From the NCBI GenBank assembly GCA_017529085.1, contig JAFXOC010000051.1, forward strand, positions 1-12,417: a stretch of 12,417 nucleotides of DNA. Direction: 5' to 3'. Made by a program: the position numbers and the translations under genes. The first letter of the stretch is position 1. The number at the start of each line of letters is the position of its first letter. Below, piece by piece: positions 1-7,295 of the stretch. The notes under the pieces were generated by a model. That model made no database searches. It had not been told where the DNA came from and was given only the letters and a program-made list of their open reading frames with translations. This stretch comes from Selenomonadaceae bacterium (GTDB taxonomy: Bacteria; Bacillota; Negativicutes; Selenomonadales; Selenomonadaceae).

Positions 1-153
1 GAAGATTATTATGACTTGCAATTGGGGCTTGAAGCCTTGAGCCGCGAAGCTAAGCCAAACGAGAAAGGATACACGCAAAAAGAGGTAATGCGGATGCTAG
101 GGATAAGTCAAACTGATTTAGACGCCGTAGCGGGAGATGAAGAAATTGAGTAG
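1..153 (+). CDS. Antitoxin of a type II toxin-antitoxin pair, C-terminal part (5' end outside window)
   Basis: This frame is open from the first base of the window and ends at TAG 151-153, giving the last 50 residues of a protein whose start lies upstream. It begins EDYYDLQLGLEAL and later has a short helical segment, YTQKEVMRMLGIS. An acidic YxLxLGLEAL stretch followed by a 'T.EEV...LGI' tail is typical of the C-terminal, toxin-wrapping part of small RelB/StbD-like antitoxins. The strongest argument is context: the last 17 nt overlap the start of a RelE/ParE-type toxin gene in another frame, the usual arrangement of a translationally coupled antitoxin-toxin operon. The DNA-binding N-terminus is not visible, so the antitoxin family cannot be fixed. 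Such proteins neutralise the toxin and repress their own promoter, which would also lie outside the window. Confidence 0.7.
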   Translation, partial: EDYYDLQLGLEALSREAKPNEKGYTQKEVMRMLGISQTDLDAVAGDEEIE

Positions 154-475
154 CGGCTGGGATATAATTTATTCGCCGGACGCATTTCGTGATTTAGCCG
201 AATTAAGCGGCGGGGTTCAATCCCGCGTGATAGATGCCATTGAAAGAGTTAGTCGGAATCCCTTACCTCAAAGGGAAGGCGGCTATGGAGTTGAGTTGGG
301 AAAAAAGAATGGCGTAGACTTATCGGGATTGCTGAAAATCAAACTAAAGAAAAGCGGTGTTCGCGTGGTATACAAACTGATGCGCGACGATAAGGGCATG
401 AAAATCGTCGTAATAGGCATGAGGGCTAACAGTGAAGTGTACAAAGAAGCCGCAAAAAGAGAAGAGCGGAACTGA
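137..475 (+). CDS. RelE/ParE superfamily toxin
   Basis: This is a 112-residue basic protein, the usual size for the RelE/ParE fold. Residues 10-25 (DIIYSPDAFRDLAEL) form the N-terminal strand-helix start typical of these toxins. The middle has a Leu/Lys-rich strand (LSGLLKIKLKKSGVRVVYKL) where family members read 'L..G..RV.Y.'. The end, IVVIGMRANSEVYKEAAKR, matches the 'I...RE..VY..A..R' tail seen in RelE/StbE proteins. RelE members cleave mRNA at the ribosome and ParE members poison gyrase; the sequence alone does not decide between them, though the tail favours RelE. The ATG lies inside the antitoxin gene, 17 nt before its stop, and has no well-spaced Shine-Dalgarno of its own, which suggests translation coupled to the antitoxin. 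No break or truncation is seen. Confidence 0.8.
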   Translation: MKKLSSGWDIIYSPDAFRDLAELSGGVQSRVIDAIERVSRNPLPQREGGYGVELGKKNGVDLSGLLKIKLKKSGVRVVYKLMRDDKGMKIVVIGMRANSEVYKEAAKREERN

Positions 476-579
476 CAAATAACTTTATCCTCACCATAAA
501 GGAAGAGGACGACATAGCAGCGCCTGACTACATCGTTATGCGCCAATGACAAAAGGAATATACAGGAGATAGGCATAAA

Positions 580-1572
580 TTGATAGTATCGTGGAACACA
601 ACCAACGCTTGCAATATGTACTGCGCCCATTGCTACAGGGACGCGGGAGTTAAAGCCGAGGAAGAACTTTCTACCGCCGAGGCGAAAAAACTTTTAACGG
701 AAATCGCCCGCGCGGGGTTTAAGATAATGATATTTTCGGGCGGCGAACCCTTGATGCGTCCAGATATTTTGGAACTTGTCAAGTTTGCGGCGGATTTAAA
801 GTTAATTCCCGTCTTCGGCACTAACGGAACCTTAATCACAAAAGAGATGGCTAAAGACTTAAAAGCCGCGGGCGCAAAGGGCATGGGAATTTCGTTAGAC
901 TCTTTAGATAAGGATAAACACGACAAATTCCGCTCGTTTAAAGGCGCGTGGGAAGGCGCGGTGCAGGGCATGGAGAACTGCGCAGAAATAGGGCTTCCCT
1001 TTCAAATGCACACAACCGTTATGGATTGGAACGAATCGGAACTTGAGGCGATGACGGATTTTGCCGTGGAACTAGGCGCAAAGGCGCATCATTTTTTCTT
1101 CTTAGTGCCTACGGGAAGAGCCGCCACAATCGAAGAGGAATCGCTTCGGGCGGAAGCTTACGAAAACGTTCTCACCCGCATTATGAAAAAGCAGGAAACG
1201 GTCGATATTGAGTTAAAACCCACCTGCGCCCCGCAGTTTTTGCGAATAGCCGATTTATTGGGGCAAAAATCCCGCTTCAAACGCGGCTGTCTTGCGGGTC
1301 TCTCCTACGCTATCATCAGCCCCAAAGGCAAAGTGCAACCCTGCGCCTACCTCAACATGGAAATAGGCGATGTTCGCCAAACTCCTTTCGACGAAATTTG
1401 GAAAAACAGCGAGGTCTTGAACAAACTTCGCACATTAGAGTACGGCGGCGGTTGCGGCGTATGCAAATACAAACGAACTTGCGGAGGTTGCAGGGCGAGA
1501 GCCGCATTTTATCACAACGGCGACTATATGGCAGAAGAACCTTGGTGTTTGTATCACGGACGACGGGGGTGA
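580..1572 (+). CDS. nirJ2: NirJ2-like radical SAM/SPASM protein (putative heme-modifying enzyme)
   Basis: This 330-residue protein opens with MIVSWNTTNACNMYCAHCY. The CxxxCxxC motif at C11, C15 and C18 binds the radical-SAM 4Fe-4S cluster. A GGEP motif for SAM binding follows (IFSGGEPLMRPD), then GTNGTLI and GISLDS strands of the TIM barrel. The C-terminal third carries a cysteine-rich SPASM-type region (PTCAPQ, RGCLAG, VQPCAYL, GGCGVCKYKRTCGGC, and C323 in EPWCLYH) for auxiliary clusters. The pattern matches the NirJ2/AhbD-like group of Firmicutes, associated with removal of propionate side chains during heme d1-type or siroheme-derived heme synthesis. The TTG start is chosen because the family begins 'M(I/L).SWNTTN' and AGGAG lies at 564-568. 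The gene is followed 5 nt later by a HAD phosphatase. No other heme genes are present in the window, so the exact substrate is inferred only from the family. Confidence 0.8.
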   Translation: MIVSWNTTNACNMYCAHCYRDAGVKAEEELSTAEAKKLLTEIARAGFKIMIFSGGEPLMRPDILELVKFAADLKLIPVFGTNGTLITKEMAKDLKAAGAKGMGISLDSLDKDKHDKFRSFKGAWEGAVQGMENCAEIGLPFQMHTTVMDWNESELEAMTDFAVELGAKAHHFFFLVPTGRAATIEEESLRAEAYENVLTRIMKKQETVDIELKPTCAPQFLRIADLLGQKSRFKRGCLAGLSYAIISPKGKVQPCAYLNMEIGDVRQTPFDEIWKNSEVLNKLRTLEYGGGCGVCKYKRTCGGCRARAAFYHNGDYMAEEPWCLYHGRRG

Positions 1573-1577
1573 CGACG

Positions 1578-2381
1578 ATGATAAAGATGATATTTACGGA
1601 TATGGATGGTACGTTGCTTGACGAAGGGAGCGCGTTGCCGTCGGATTTTGACGAGGTAATCGGAAGGTTAAAGGAGAAGGGCGTAAAGTTTGCGCCGGCG
1701 AGCGGTCGGCAGTATTTTTCGCTCCTACAGAGTTTCGAGAAGTATAAGGACGAGTTTGTGTTTGTGGCGGAGAACGGAGCTATCGCCTTTTATAAGGGCG
1801 AGGAGATAGCGTCTTTCCCGATGGATAAGAATGATGCGGTGGAGATTTTAAATTCGCCCGAGGACGAGTCCACATACAGGGTGTTTTGCGGCAAACATCA
1901 CGCCTTTATATTGAAGCCGCAGGATACGGAAGTTTTTCAAAAGGAAGTCAGAAAGTATTTCAGTTACTATAAAACCTTGGATAAATTTGAAGAAGCAGAC
2001 GACACTCCCATAAAGTTGTCGTTTTTTGACCCGGAGGGCAAGGCTAAGACGAGAATTTTACCCCATGTGAAGGAGTATGAGAAGGATTATACCGTGGTAA
2101 ACTCCAGCGATTGTTGGGTTGATATAACGGCTAAAGGCGTAAGCAAGGGGCGGACGATTGAGGAAATTCAGAAAAAATTCGGCATATATAAGGAAGAATG
2201 CGCGGCGTTTGGGGACTATTTGAACGATTTAGAGATGTTGGACGCTGTGGGGTACGGTTACGCCATGGAAAACGCGGTGGATGAGTTAAAGAAAAAGGCG
2301 AAGTTTATAGCGCCCGCCAATTCCGATTACGGGGTTACGAGGACGGTAAAACAGCTTTTGGACGAAGGGTTTATGGGGTGA
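1578..2381 (+). CDS. Cof-type HAD-superfamily phosphatase
   Basis: This 267-residue cytoplasmic hydrolase has all four HAD motifs. The DxDGT nucleophile motif is at D8/D10 (FTDMDGTLLD). Motif II is S42 in PASGRQ, motif III is K190 in VSKGRT, and motif IV is GDYLND at 212-217. The length and the large C2-type cap between motifs II and III fit the Cof/YidA/SupH group, which dephosphorylates sugar phosphates, FMN or PLP and is often broad in substrate. The frame is open upstream to 1398, but the ATG at 1578 places DxDGT at the normal distance from the N-terminus; the upstream part is Arg-rich noise overlapping nirJ2. The gene starts 5 nt after the nirJ2 stop and ends 3 nt before the PHP gene, so all three are probably one transcript. 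The substrate cannot be read from the sequence. Confidence 0.9.
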   Translation: MIKMIFTDMDGTLLDEGSALPSDFDEVIGRLKEKGVKFAPASGRQYFSLLQSFEKYKDEFVFVAENGAIAFYKGEEIASFPMDKNDAVEILNSPEDESTYRVFCGKHHAFILKPQDTEVFQKEVRKYFSYYKTLDKFEEADDTPIKLSFFDPEGKAKTRILPHVKEYEKDYTVVNSSDCWVDITAKGVSKGRTIEEIQKKFGIYKEECAAFGDYLNDLEMLDAVGYGYAMENAVDELKKKAKFIAPANSDYGVTRTVKQLLDEGFMG

Positions 2382-2384
2382 AGT

Positions 2385-3233
2385 ATGAGAATAGATTATC
2401 ATATGCACTTTGAGTATGGCAGTTACGATGAAAATTGGGTGAAAGGCTTCTTTGACGCCGCGGCGAAAAGGGGCGTTGAAGAGCTTGGCATAACGGAACA
2501 TTCTCATACGTTTCGAGAGTTTGAGCCGCTTTATTATGAAGATTTGATTTTGGACGATTCTTTTATAGGCGACTTTCAAAAAAAATGGCTCAAGAAAAAC
2601 AAATTTAAATATGGTATGAAGGATTATTTCGACTTTATGGCGAATTTAAAATTGAAATATCCCGTAAAGATCGGAATTGAAGTTTGCAATTTTAAAAATC
2701 AGTCTAAAGTTGCGAAAATACTTGAAAATTGGAAGTTTGATTACGTTATCGGCTCCGTGCATTTTTTGGACGGCTGGGCGTACGATTCTTCCGAGATAAA
2801 AGCGGAATGGGAAAACAGAGATTTGCGGGAAATTTACGAAATTTACGTCAAAGAAGTTGAGAATTTGGCGGCAAGCGGTCTCTACGACGTATTGGGGCAT
2901 CCTTTTAACATAAGGCTGTTCAAGTATATCCCGAATTTTGACGTTACTCCTTATTTAAAGCGCGTGGCTAAGGCTCTCAAGAAAGCGAATATGGCGGTAG
3001 ACGTAAATACCGGCACTTTTTATCGTTATCCGATTGAGGAAATTTCGCCTTATCCCGACTTTATGAAGATAGCCAAAGATGAAAACCTGCCGATAATAAC
3101 ATCTTCCGACGCTCATAAACCCGAAGACGCGGGGCGTTTTATCAACGAAGCGATTGAGTACGCAAAATCTTTCGGTTACGAGGAAGTGGCAACTTTTGAC
3201 AAGCGAAAAAGAACGTTGAAACCATTGGGATAA
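2385..3233 (+). CDS. PHP-domain phosphoesterase, histidinol-phosphatase (HisJ/HisK) like
   Basis: This 282-residue protein shows the metal-binding motifs of the PHP superfamily in order: H6-x-H8 (DYHMHFE), E38-H39 (GITEHSH), E99 (IGIEVC), H126 (GSVHFLDG), H172 (VLGHPFN) and D242-x-H244 (SSDAHKPEDAG). These would hold a trinuclear metal centre in a distorted TIM barrel. The spacing and the GSVHFLDG and GHPFN blocks are those of histidinol-phosphate phosphatases of the HisK type, so hydrolysis of a phosphomonoester is likely. No other his genes are nearby, and the gene sits 3 nt after a Cof-type HAD phosphatase, so histidinol phosphate is not assured as the substrate. A weak GGGGTGA ribosome site overlaps the previous stop, suggesting translational coupling. 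It is the last gene of the run; no clear terminator follows. Confidence 0.85.
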   Translation: MRIDYHMHFEYGSYDENWVKGFFDAAAKRGVEELGITEHSHTFREFEPLYYEDLILDDSFIGDFQKKWLKKNKFKYGMKDYFDFMANLKLKYPVKIGIEVCNFKNQSKVAKILENWKFDYVIGSVHFLDGWAYDSSEIKAEWENRDLREIYEIYVKEVENLAASGLYDVLGHPFNIRLFKYIPNFDVTPYLKRVAKALKKANMAVDVNTGTFYRYPIEEISPYPDFMKIAKDENLPIITSSDAHKPEDAGRFINEAIEYAKSFGYEEVATFDKRKRTLKPLG

Positions 3234-3250
3234 TCGGGAGAAAAATCCTA

Positions 3251-3279
3251 TTAAGTTTAAATAATTCGTGTGATATTAT
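3251..3279 (+). promoter_or_regulatory. Candidate sigma-70-type promoter with extended -10
   Basis: TGATATTAT at 3271-3279 fits an extended -10 (TGnTATAAT with one mismatch). TTAAGT at 3251-3256, 17 nt upstream, is a poor -35, which an extended -10 can tolerate. The site lies in the AT-rich spacer before the lipoprotein/diguanylate-cyclase operon, about 58 nt upstream of its first ATG. An 8-bp inverted repeat (AAAAATCC 3241-3248, GGATTTTT 3293-3300) brackets it and might be an operator. This call rests on consensus matching only. Confidence 0.45.
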
Positions 3280-3336
3280 TTTCATAAAATTTGGATTTTT
3301 AAGGGGATTACCAATCTTTTTGAAAGGAGAAATTCT

Positions 3337-4302
3337 ATGAAACGCTTTAAAATCATAGCTTTTTTGTCTGTGCTAGTGATGCTTGCAACGCTGTTTGCGG
3401 GTTGCGGCGACGATTCCGCATCGGTGCGCTCCGGAGGAAATGCTGCAAAGTCTTCGGATACGGAAAAAAAAGAAATTCGCCATAAGGTTCATCTTATTAC
3501 GATGGATCAGGGAAGCAATTTTTGGCAACTTATCGACGCCGGGTGCAAGAAAGCCGCCGAGGAAATGGGCGATATTGAGTACAAGTGGACGGCGCCTAAC
3601 AATCACAATGCGGCTGAACAGGGCGAATGCATAAAAAAAGCGGTTACGGAGGGAGCCGAGGCAATTGTAATTTCATGCGTATCTCCGACCGAAGTAAACC
3701 CATATATCGAAAAAGCCAAGGAAGCCGGAGTCAAGTTCGTCTATGTGGACAGCGGCGCAACGGTGGAAGCTGTGGCGACGATTGAGACCAACAGCTACGA
3801 GGCGGGAAAAGCCGCGGGACGCACGATGATGCAAGCTCTAAAGGAAAGAGGCGTTAAAACGGGCACGATAGGGCTTACCGCTATGGGGCGTACTGAGAAT
3901 GCGGAAGCCAGAGTAAAAGGTTTTGCGGAAATTTTTGAAGGCACGGATTTTAAAATGTCCGAAGTTGCGTATTTAAACAACGATCGGCAAAATATAAGGA
4001 ATTTCGTTAAGGATCACTTGGATTATGTCGGCTTCTTCGGTTCAAACGGTCAGACAACCTTCGCCATTGGCGACGCTTTGAAGGAGACAGGCGCAAGACC
4101 CGTGTTTATCGCCTTTGATACGGCGGATGTCACTTTAGCCATGATAAAGGACAACATAGCTTACGCCACGATACAGCAAGACCCGCAGAAAATGGGGTAC
4201 GAGGGCGTAAAGATGGCGGTTGACGCTTTAGACGGCAAAGTAACGCAAAACGGGCAAATGATAGACACAGGCGTACATATCATAAGAAGAGATAAGATTT
4301 AA
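3337..4302 (+). CDS. Periplasmic-type sugar-binding lipoprotein (RbsB/MglB, Peripla_BP_4 family)
   Basis: This 321-residue protein starts with a lipoprotein signal peptide: Lys/Arg at 2-5, a hydrophobic core, and a lipobox ending FAG-C23, after which CGDDS begins the mature chain. A Ser/Asp-rich linker follows to about residue 45. The two-lobed type I periplasmic-binding fold then starts at HLITMDQGSNFWQLIDAGC. Further family marks are AIVISCVSPTEVNPYIEKAKEAGVKFVYVDS and VFIAFDTADVTLAMIKDNIAYATIQQDPQKMGYEGV, the ligand-binding hinge blocks of ribose/galactose binding proteins. It would sit anchored outside the cytoplasmic membrane and bind a sugar or related small molecule. AAAGGAGA at 3323-3330 fixes the ATG. 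A close paralogue follows 19 nt later, then a diguanylate cyclase. No permease or ATPase gene is present, so delivery to a sensor is as plausible as import. Confidence 0.88.
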   Translation: MKRFKIIAFLSVLVMLATLFAGCGDDSASVRSGGNAAKSSDTEKKEIRHKVHLITMDQGSNFWQLIDAGCKKAAEEMGDIEYKWTAPNNHNAAEQGECIKKAVTEGAEAIVISCVSPTEVNPYIEKAKEAGVKFVYVDSGATVEAVATIETNSYEAGKAAGRTMMQALKERGVKTGTIGLTAMGRTENAEARVKGFAEIFEGTDFKMSEVAYLNNDRQNIRNFVKDHLDYVGFFGSNGQTTFAIGDALKETGARPVFIAFDTADVTLAMIKDNIAYATIQQDPQKMGYEGVKMAVDALDGKVTQNGQMIDTGVHIIRRDKI

Positions 4303-4321
4303 CTAAAGGGAGGCGAGCCCC

Positions 4322-5284
4322 TTGAGGAAGAACGTTTTATTGGGAGCGTTCGCGTTGCTTGGAATTTTTCTCTGTTCGCTCTTTATGACGGGCTGCGGCG
4401 ACGAGGATACCGGCGTTCGCAAAAAGGAGAAAGCTCAAGTACAGCAGGAAAGCGACGCTAAATATGTGATATACCTAATAACCATGAACCAGGGCAGCAA
4501 CTACTGGAAACAGATTAACGACGGCTGCGTGCAAGCGGCGAAAAAATACGGCAATTTGCGTTACGAATGGAGCGCGCCGCTAAACTCCACCAACGAAGAG
4601 CAGATGGAGTGCATTGATAAGGCCGTTGCGGACGGGGCTAACGCCATTTTGATTTCCGTAATTTCCCCGGAGGGCGTAAATCCCGCATTGCAACGGGCGA
4701 AAGACGCGGGGGTTAAGATAATCTACGTGGACAGTTCCGCCACGTTGCCGGGACTCGCCGTATTCCGCACGGATAACGAAAAAGCGGGTCACATGGCGGG
4801 GCAGGTTATGAAAAAAGCCTTGTCGGAGAAGGGAATAACGTCGGGCATTATAGGAGTCGGCGCAAATAAAGTCGTAAAGAACGGGATTCTTCGGAACAAA
4901 GGTTTCAGAGCCGAGTTTGAGGGCACGAATTTCACCGTTGCTCCGGCTTTTGAGATGAATGGGGATAGACGCAACATTAAAAATTACGTCAAGGAACATC
5001 CCGATTACGTCGCTTATTTCGGCGCAAACGAGCAGATTACCCGTGCCATGTGCGAACAGATTAACGATATGGGGATTCATCCCGTTGTAATCGGTTTTGA
5101 TACCAGCGACTACACATTGACGCAGATTCATTCGGGGGTTATTTACGCCACCATGCAGCAAAAACCCAAGAAAATGGGCAGCGACGGCGTTGATCTTGCA
5201 ATGGAAGCCTTAGAAGGCAACTTTACGGGCGAAAACGTGGACAAGGATATGGGCGTTGACGTTGTAACGAGGGATAAGATATGA
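4322..5284 (+). CDS. Second, paralogous sugar-binding lipoprotein (RbsB/MglB type)
   Basis: This 320-residue protein is the tandem paralogue of the preceding gene. Its signal peptide ends in a lipobox MTG-C25 followed by GDED. The fold starts at YLITMNQGSNYWKQINDGC, against HLITMDQGSNFWQLIDAGC in the first copy, and both end in xTRDKI/xRRDKI. The hinge blocks ILISVISPEGVNPALQRAKDAGVKIIYVDS and VVIGFDTSDYTL are also shared. By eye the copies agree at roughly half of positions, so the duplication is old enough for binding specificities to differ. The TTG start is supported by AAAGGGAGG at 4305-4313 and by correct placement of the signal peptide. The stop overlaps the ATG of the diguanylate-cyclase gene by 4 nt (ATGA), so the two are translationally coupled, which points to a shared job. 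Confidence 0.87.
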   Translation: MRKNVLLGAFALLGIFLCSLFMTGCGDEDTGVRKKEKAQVQQESDAKYVIYLITMNQGSNYWKQINDGCVQAAKKYGNLRYEWSAPLNSTNEEQMECIDKAVADGANAILISVISPEGVNPALQRAKDAGVKIIYVDSSATLPGLAVFRTDNEKAGHMAGQVMKKALSEKGITSGIIGVGANKVVKNGILRNKGFRAEFEGTNFTVAPAFEMNGDRRNIKNYVKEHPDYVAYFGANEQITRAMCEQINDMGIHPVVIGFDTSDYTLTQIHSGVIYATMQQKPKKMGSDGVDLAMEALEGNFTGENVDKDMGVDVVTRDKI

Positions 5285-6465
5285 GTTTAAGGACAAAGTT
5301 GCTACTATCAAACAGTATGCCGCTGATACTGTTTGTTATTATCTCTTTGGCTTTTTCCATCACGCAGTTCCGTTCTGCGATATACGCGGAAAAAGAAGGC
5401 AACCTGCGTTCGACGGCCATGGCCGCCCTCACGTTTTACACTTCCAGGGGGTACGGCGACTACAATCGCCGTTCCGACGGAAATATCTGGCGGGGGATGA
5501 ATTTCAACCTGTCGGAAGAAACAGAGATTGTGGACGATTTAAAGATGGAGACCGGCGCGGACATCACCGTATTTTTCGGCGAGGAAGTCGCGGTAACCTC
5601 TTTAATGAACGGCGGCGTACGAGTTACAAAGCTTAAGATGGATCAGCGGATTTTGGAGCACGTTATAAAAAACGGCGACCAAATTTGGTTTAAAGACATA
5701 GTGATAAACAACGAGGCAAGTCAAGCCTACGCGATACCGATACTGCAAGAGAGCGACGGCTCCGTTGTCGGCGCGCTTGTAGCTTCGACTTCGGCTCGGG
5801 GGTTTAACGCCACTATAAGAAATTTCATACTGACGAATTTAATCGTTGTGGCGGTTGTCCTCTTTATCGTTGGTATCTTTGTATGGTGGCACGTTGACTG
5901 GTACGCGCAAAAGTTCTCGGAGGTAACGGATAGAAGCCGTCAAGACCTTTTGACGGGACTTTTGAACAAGCTCACCTTTGAGACGGACACCAAGAAGGCT
6001 CTCGAAAAAAGTAAAGAAGGGCTTTATAAGGCGCTCTTTATCTTTGACTTCGATAATTTTAAGAAAGTCAACGATAATTACGGTCATCTTGCGGGCGACG
6101 AAGCGTTGAAAGCCTTCGGAAATATCCTGATGCGATCCTTTAGGGCTCACGATATTATAGGCAGGGTCGGCGGCGATGAGTTTATGGTTTATATGCCGGA
6201 TTTGGCAAAGGAAAACCTAAAACGCGCGGACGAAATAGCGAACGAAGTGTTGGACGCATTGAAGCAAGTAACCCTGACCGGCGGCGCGACGGGCTTTTCA
6301 TGCAGTATAGGAATAGGCACGTCAAACGAAGTCGTAGATTTTGCCACATTATATAAAGTAGCGGACAGAGGACTTTATATAGCGAAGGAAAACGGCAAGG
6401 CGCAAGCTAAGCGAATGGACAAAACGGAAGTGAAACCCGGGGATAAGGGCGATCACGACGAATAA
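5281..6465 (+). CDS. Membrane diguanylate cyclase with extracytoplasmic Cache-like sensor (GGDEF)
   Basis: This 394-residue protein makes cyclic di-GMP from two GTP. Residues about 11-30 form TM helix 1. Residues about 35-175 form an extracytoplasmic domain with the look of a single Cache sensor (TGADITVFFGEEVAVTSL, then AIPILQESDGSVVGALVAS). TM helix 2 spans about 183-203. The GGDEF domain starts at DLLTGLLNK (222) and has the metal-binding FDFDNFKKVND (D256). The active-site GGDEF is at 297-301 and is intact. RAHD at 288-291, five residues upstream, fits the RxxD product-inhibition I-site. The start overlaps the stop of the second binding lipoprotein (ATGA), with GAGGGA at 5269-5274. Inference: ligand-loaded lipoprotein(s) touch the Cache domain and change c-di-GMP output, in the way LuxP works on LuxQ. 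No EAL or effector domain is present. Confidence 0.9.
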   Translation: MSLRTKLLLSNSMPLILFVIISLAFSITQFRSAIYAEKEGNLRSTAMAALTFYTSRGYGDYNRRSDGNIWRGMNFNLSEETEIVDDLKMETGADITVFFGEEVAVTSLMNGGVRVTKLKMDQRILEHVIKNGDQIWFKDIVINNEASQAYAIPILQESDGSVVGALVASTSARGFNATIRNFILTNLIVVAVVLFIVGIFVWWHVDWYAQKFSEVTDRSRQDLLTGLLNKLTFETDTKKALEKSKEGLYKALFIFDFDNFKKVNDNYGHLAGDEALKAFGNILMRSFRAHDIIGRVGGDEFMVYMPDLAKENLKRADEIANEVLDALKQVTLTGGATGFSCSIGIGTSNEVVDFATLYKVADRGLYIAKENGKAQAKRMDKTEVKPGDKGDHDE

Positions 6466-6470
6466 AACAG

Positions 6471-6495
6471 AAACCTGCCTAACGGCGGGTTTTTT
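6471..6495 (+). terminator. Rho-independent terminator of the binding-protein/GGDEF operon
   Basis: AAACCTGCC (6471-6479) pairs with GGCGGGTTT (6484-6492), a 9-bp stem with one T-G wobble and loop TAAC. A run of six T (6490-6495) follows. It sits 6 nt after the cyclase stop codon, so it closes that operon. Confidence 0.88.
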
Positions 6496-6522
6496 GTTTA
6501 AGGTAAAGGGGCTAATTATACA
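6494..6522 (+). promoter_or_regulatory. Possible promoter for the PrsW-like gene
   Basis: TTGTTT (6494-6499) and TATACA (6517-6522) are separated by 17 nt and each match four of six consensus bases. The -35 overlaps the T-run of the preceding terminator. The placement, 24 nt before the next ATG, is sensible, but the match is weak. Confidence 0.3.
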
Positions 6523-6545
6523 GGATCCGAAAGGACATTTACGCT

Positions 6546-7295
6546 ATGGAAATAATACAATTGGCGCTCGCCGTGATAATCTTTAGCTTTGTTTATAAAA
6601 ATATGACGAAGAATGTTGCGCTGTCGAAAAAGCAGAAATATTTGCCTATATTATTTGGAATTATATCTACTTTTTTGTCATTTTTATTCGTTTTAGCAAT
6701 TGCGCTGCTCTTTATAAAATTGGGTTTTGACAAAGCGAGTGTGGAAAATCCGCTTGCCGTTTCAATTATGTCCGCTTTTTGGAAGGCGGGTTTAACGGAA
6801 GAATTTGCTAAACTTTTGATGATAATTTTGTCGATAAAACTGTTTAAGCCCAAAAACGTATACGAATATGCTCTTATAGGAGCTGCGGTGGGAATAGGTT
6901 TTACGCTTCACGAAGAATTTTTGTACGGCGGAAGCCTTGTGGGATTTACAAGATTTTTGACGTTGTTTATACACATGGCTCTCGGCGTTATTATGGGAAA
7001 ATACATCGGTATCGGGATGTATAACAAGAAAAACGGCGGAGAATACAAGAAATATTACGCGCTGTCGGTGATTATACCAATAGCGGTTCATACGATATAC
7101 GATGCTTGCACGGTGTATAATATCGCGTTAAAAGAAGGCGATAATTTAGACGAAAATACTTTGGCGGTAGGACTATCGGCGGGCGTTTTGTGCGTACTGT
7201 GCGCTATGGTGTGGCAATGGATCGTAATAAGAAAATTGAAGAATAAATCGGCAAAATATTTGTCTATGAGTTTGAGTTATGGTCAGCGACAATAA
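6546..7295 (+). CDS. PrsW-family intramembrane protease-like protein
   Basis: This 249-residue, very hydrophobic protein has about seven or eight membrane segments. The family's conserved polar residues sit within them. EEFAK is at 85-89 (the E-E-x-x-K motif), HEEFLYG at 122-128, H143 lies in a later helix (FIHMALG), and H182-x-x-x-D186 is in VHTIYDAC. This is the motif order of PrsW/CPBP-type membrane proteases; Bacillus PrsW makes the site-1 cut of an anti-sigma factor. No sigma or anti-sigma gene is nearby, so the target is unknown. The ATG is supported by GAAAGGA at 6529-6535, 10 nt upstream. Oddly, the last codons (GQRQ-stop) lie inside a dispersed repeat that occurs again, inverted, near the right edge, so the C-terminus appears to be supplied by the repeat. 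Confidence 0.75.
   Translation: MEIIQLALAVIIFSFVYKNMTKNVALSKKQKYLPILFGIISTFLSFLFVLAIALLFIKLGFDKASVENPLAVSIMSAFWKAGLTEEFAKLLMIILSIKLFKPKNVYEYALIGAAVGIGFTLHEEFLYGGSLVGFTRFLTLFIHMALGVIMGKYIGIGMYNKKNGGEYKKYYALSVIIPIAVHTIYDACTVYNIALKEGDNLDENTLAVGLSAGVLCVLCAMVWQWIVIRKLKNKSAKYLSMSLSYGQRQ

Noticed and set aside
283..630. 115-codon open frame on the minus strand
   Set aside because: It overlaps the toxin and the nirJ2 start, shows no recognisable motif, and its composition is that of an antisense shadow.
1398..1577. Upstream extension of the HAD phosphatase frame
   Set aside because: It lies inside nirJ2, encodes an Arg-rich unlikely peptide, and would put 60 residues before the DxDGT motif, which normally lies near the N-terminus.
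4580..5161. 193-codon open frame on the minus strand
   Set aside because: It lies wholly within the second binding lipoprotein, has no ribosome site or family motif, and is explained by codon structure of the real gene.
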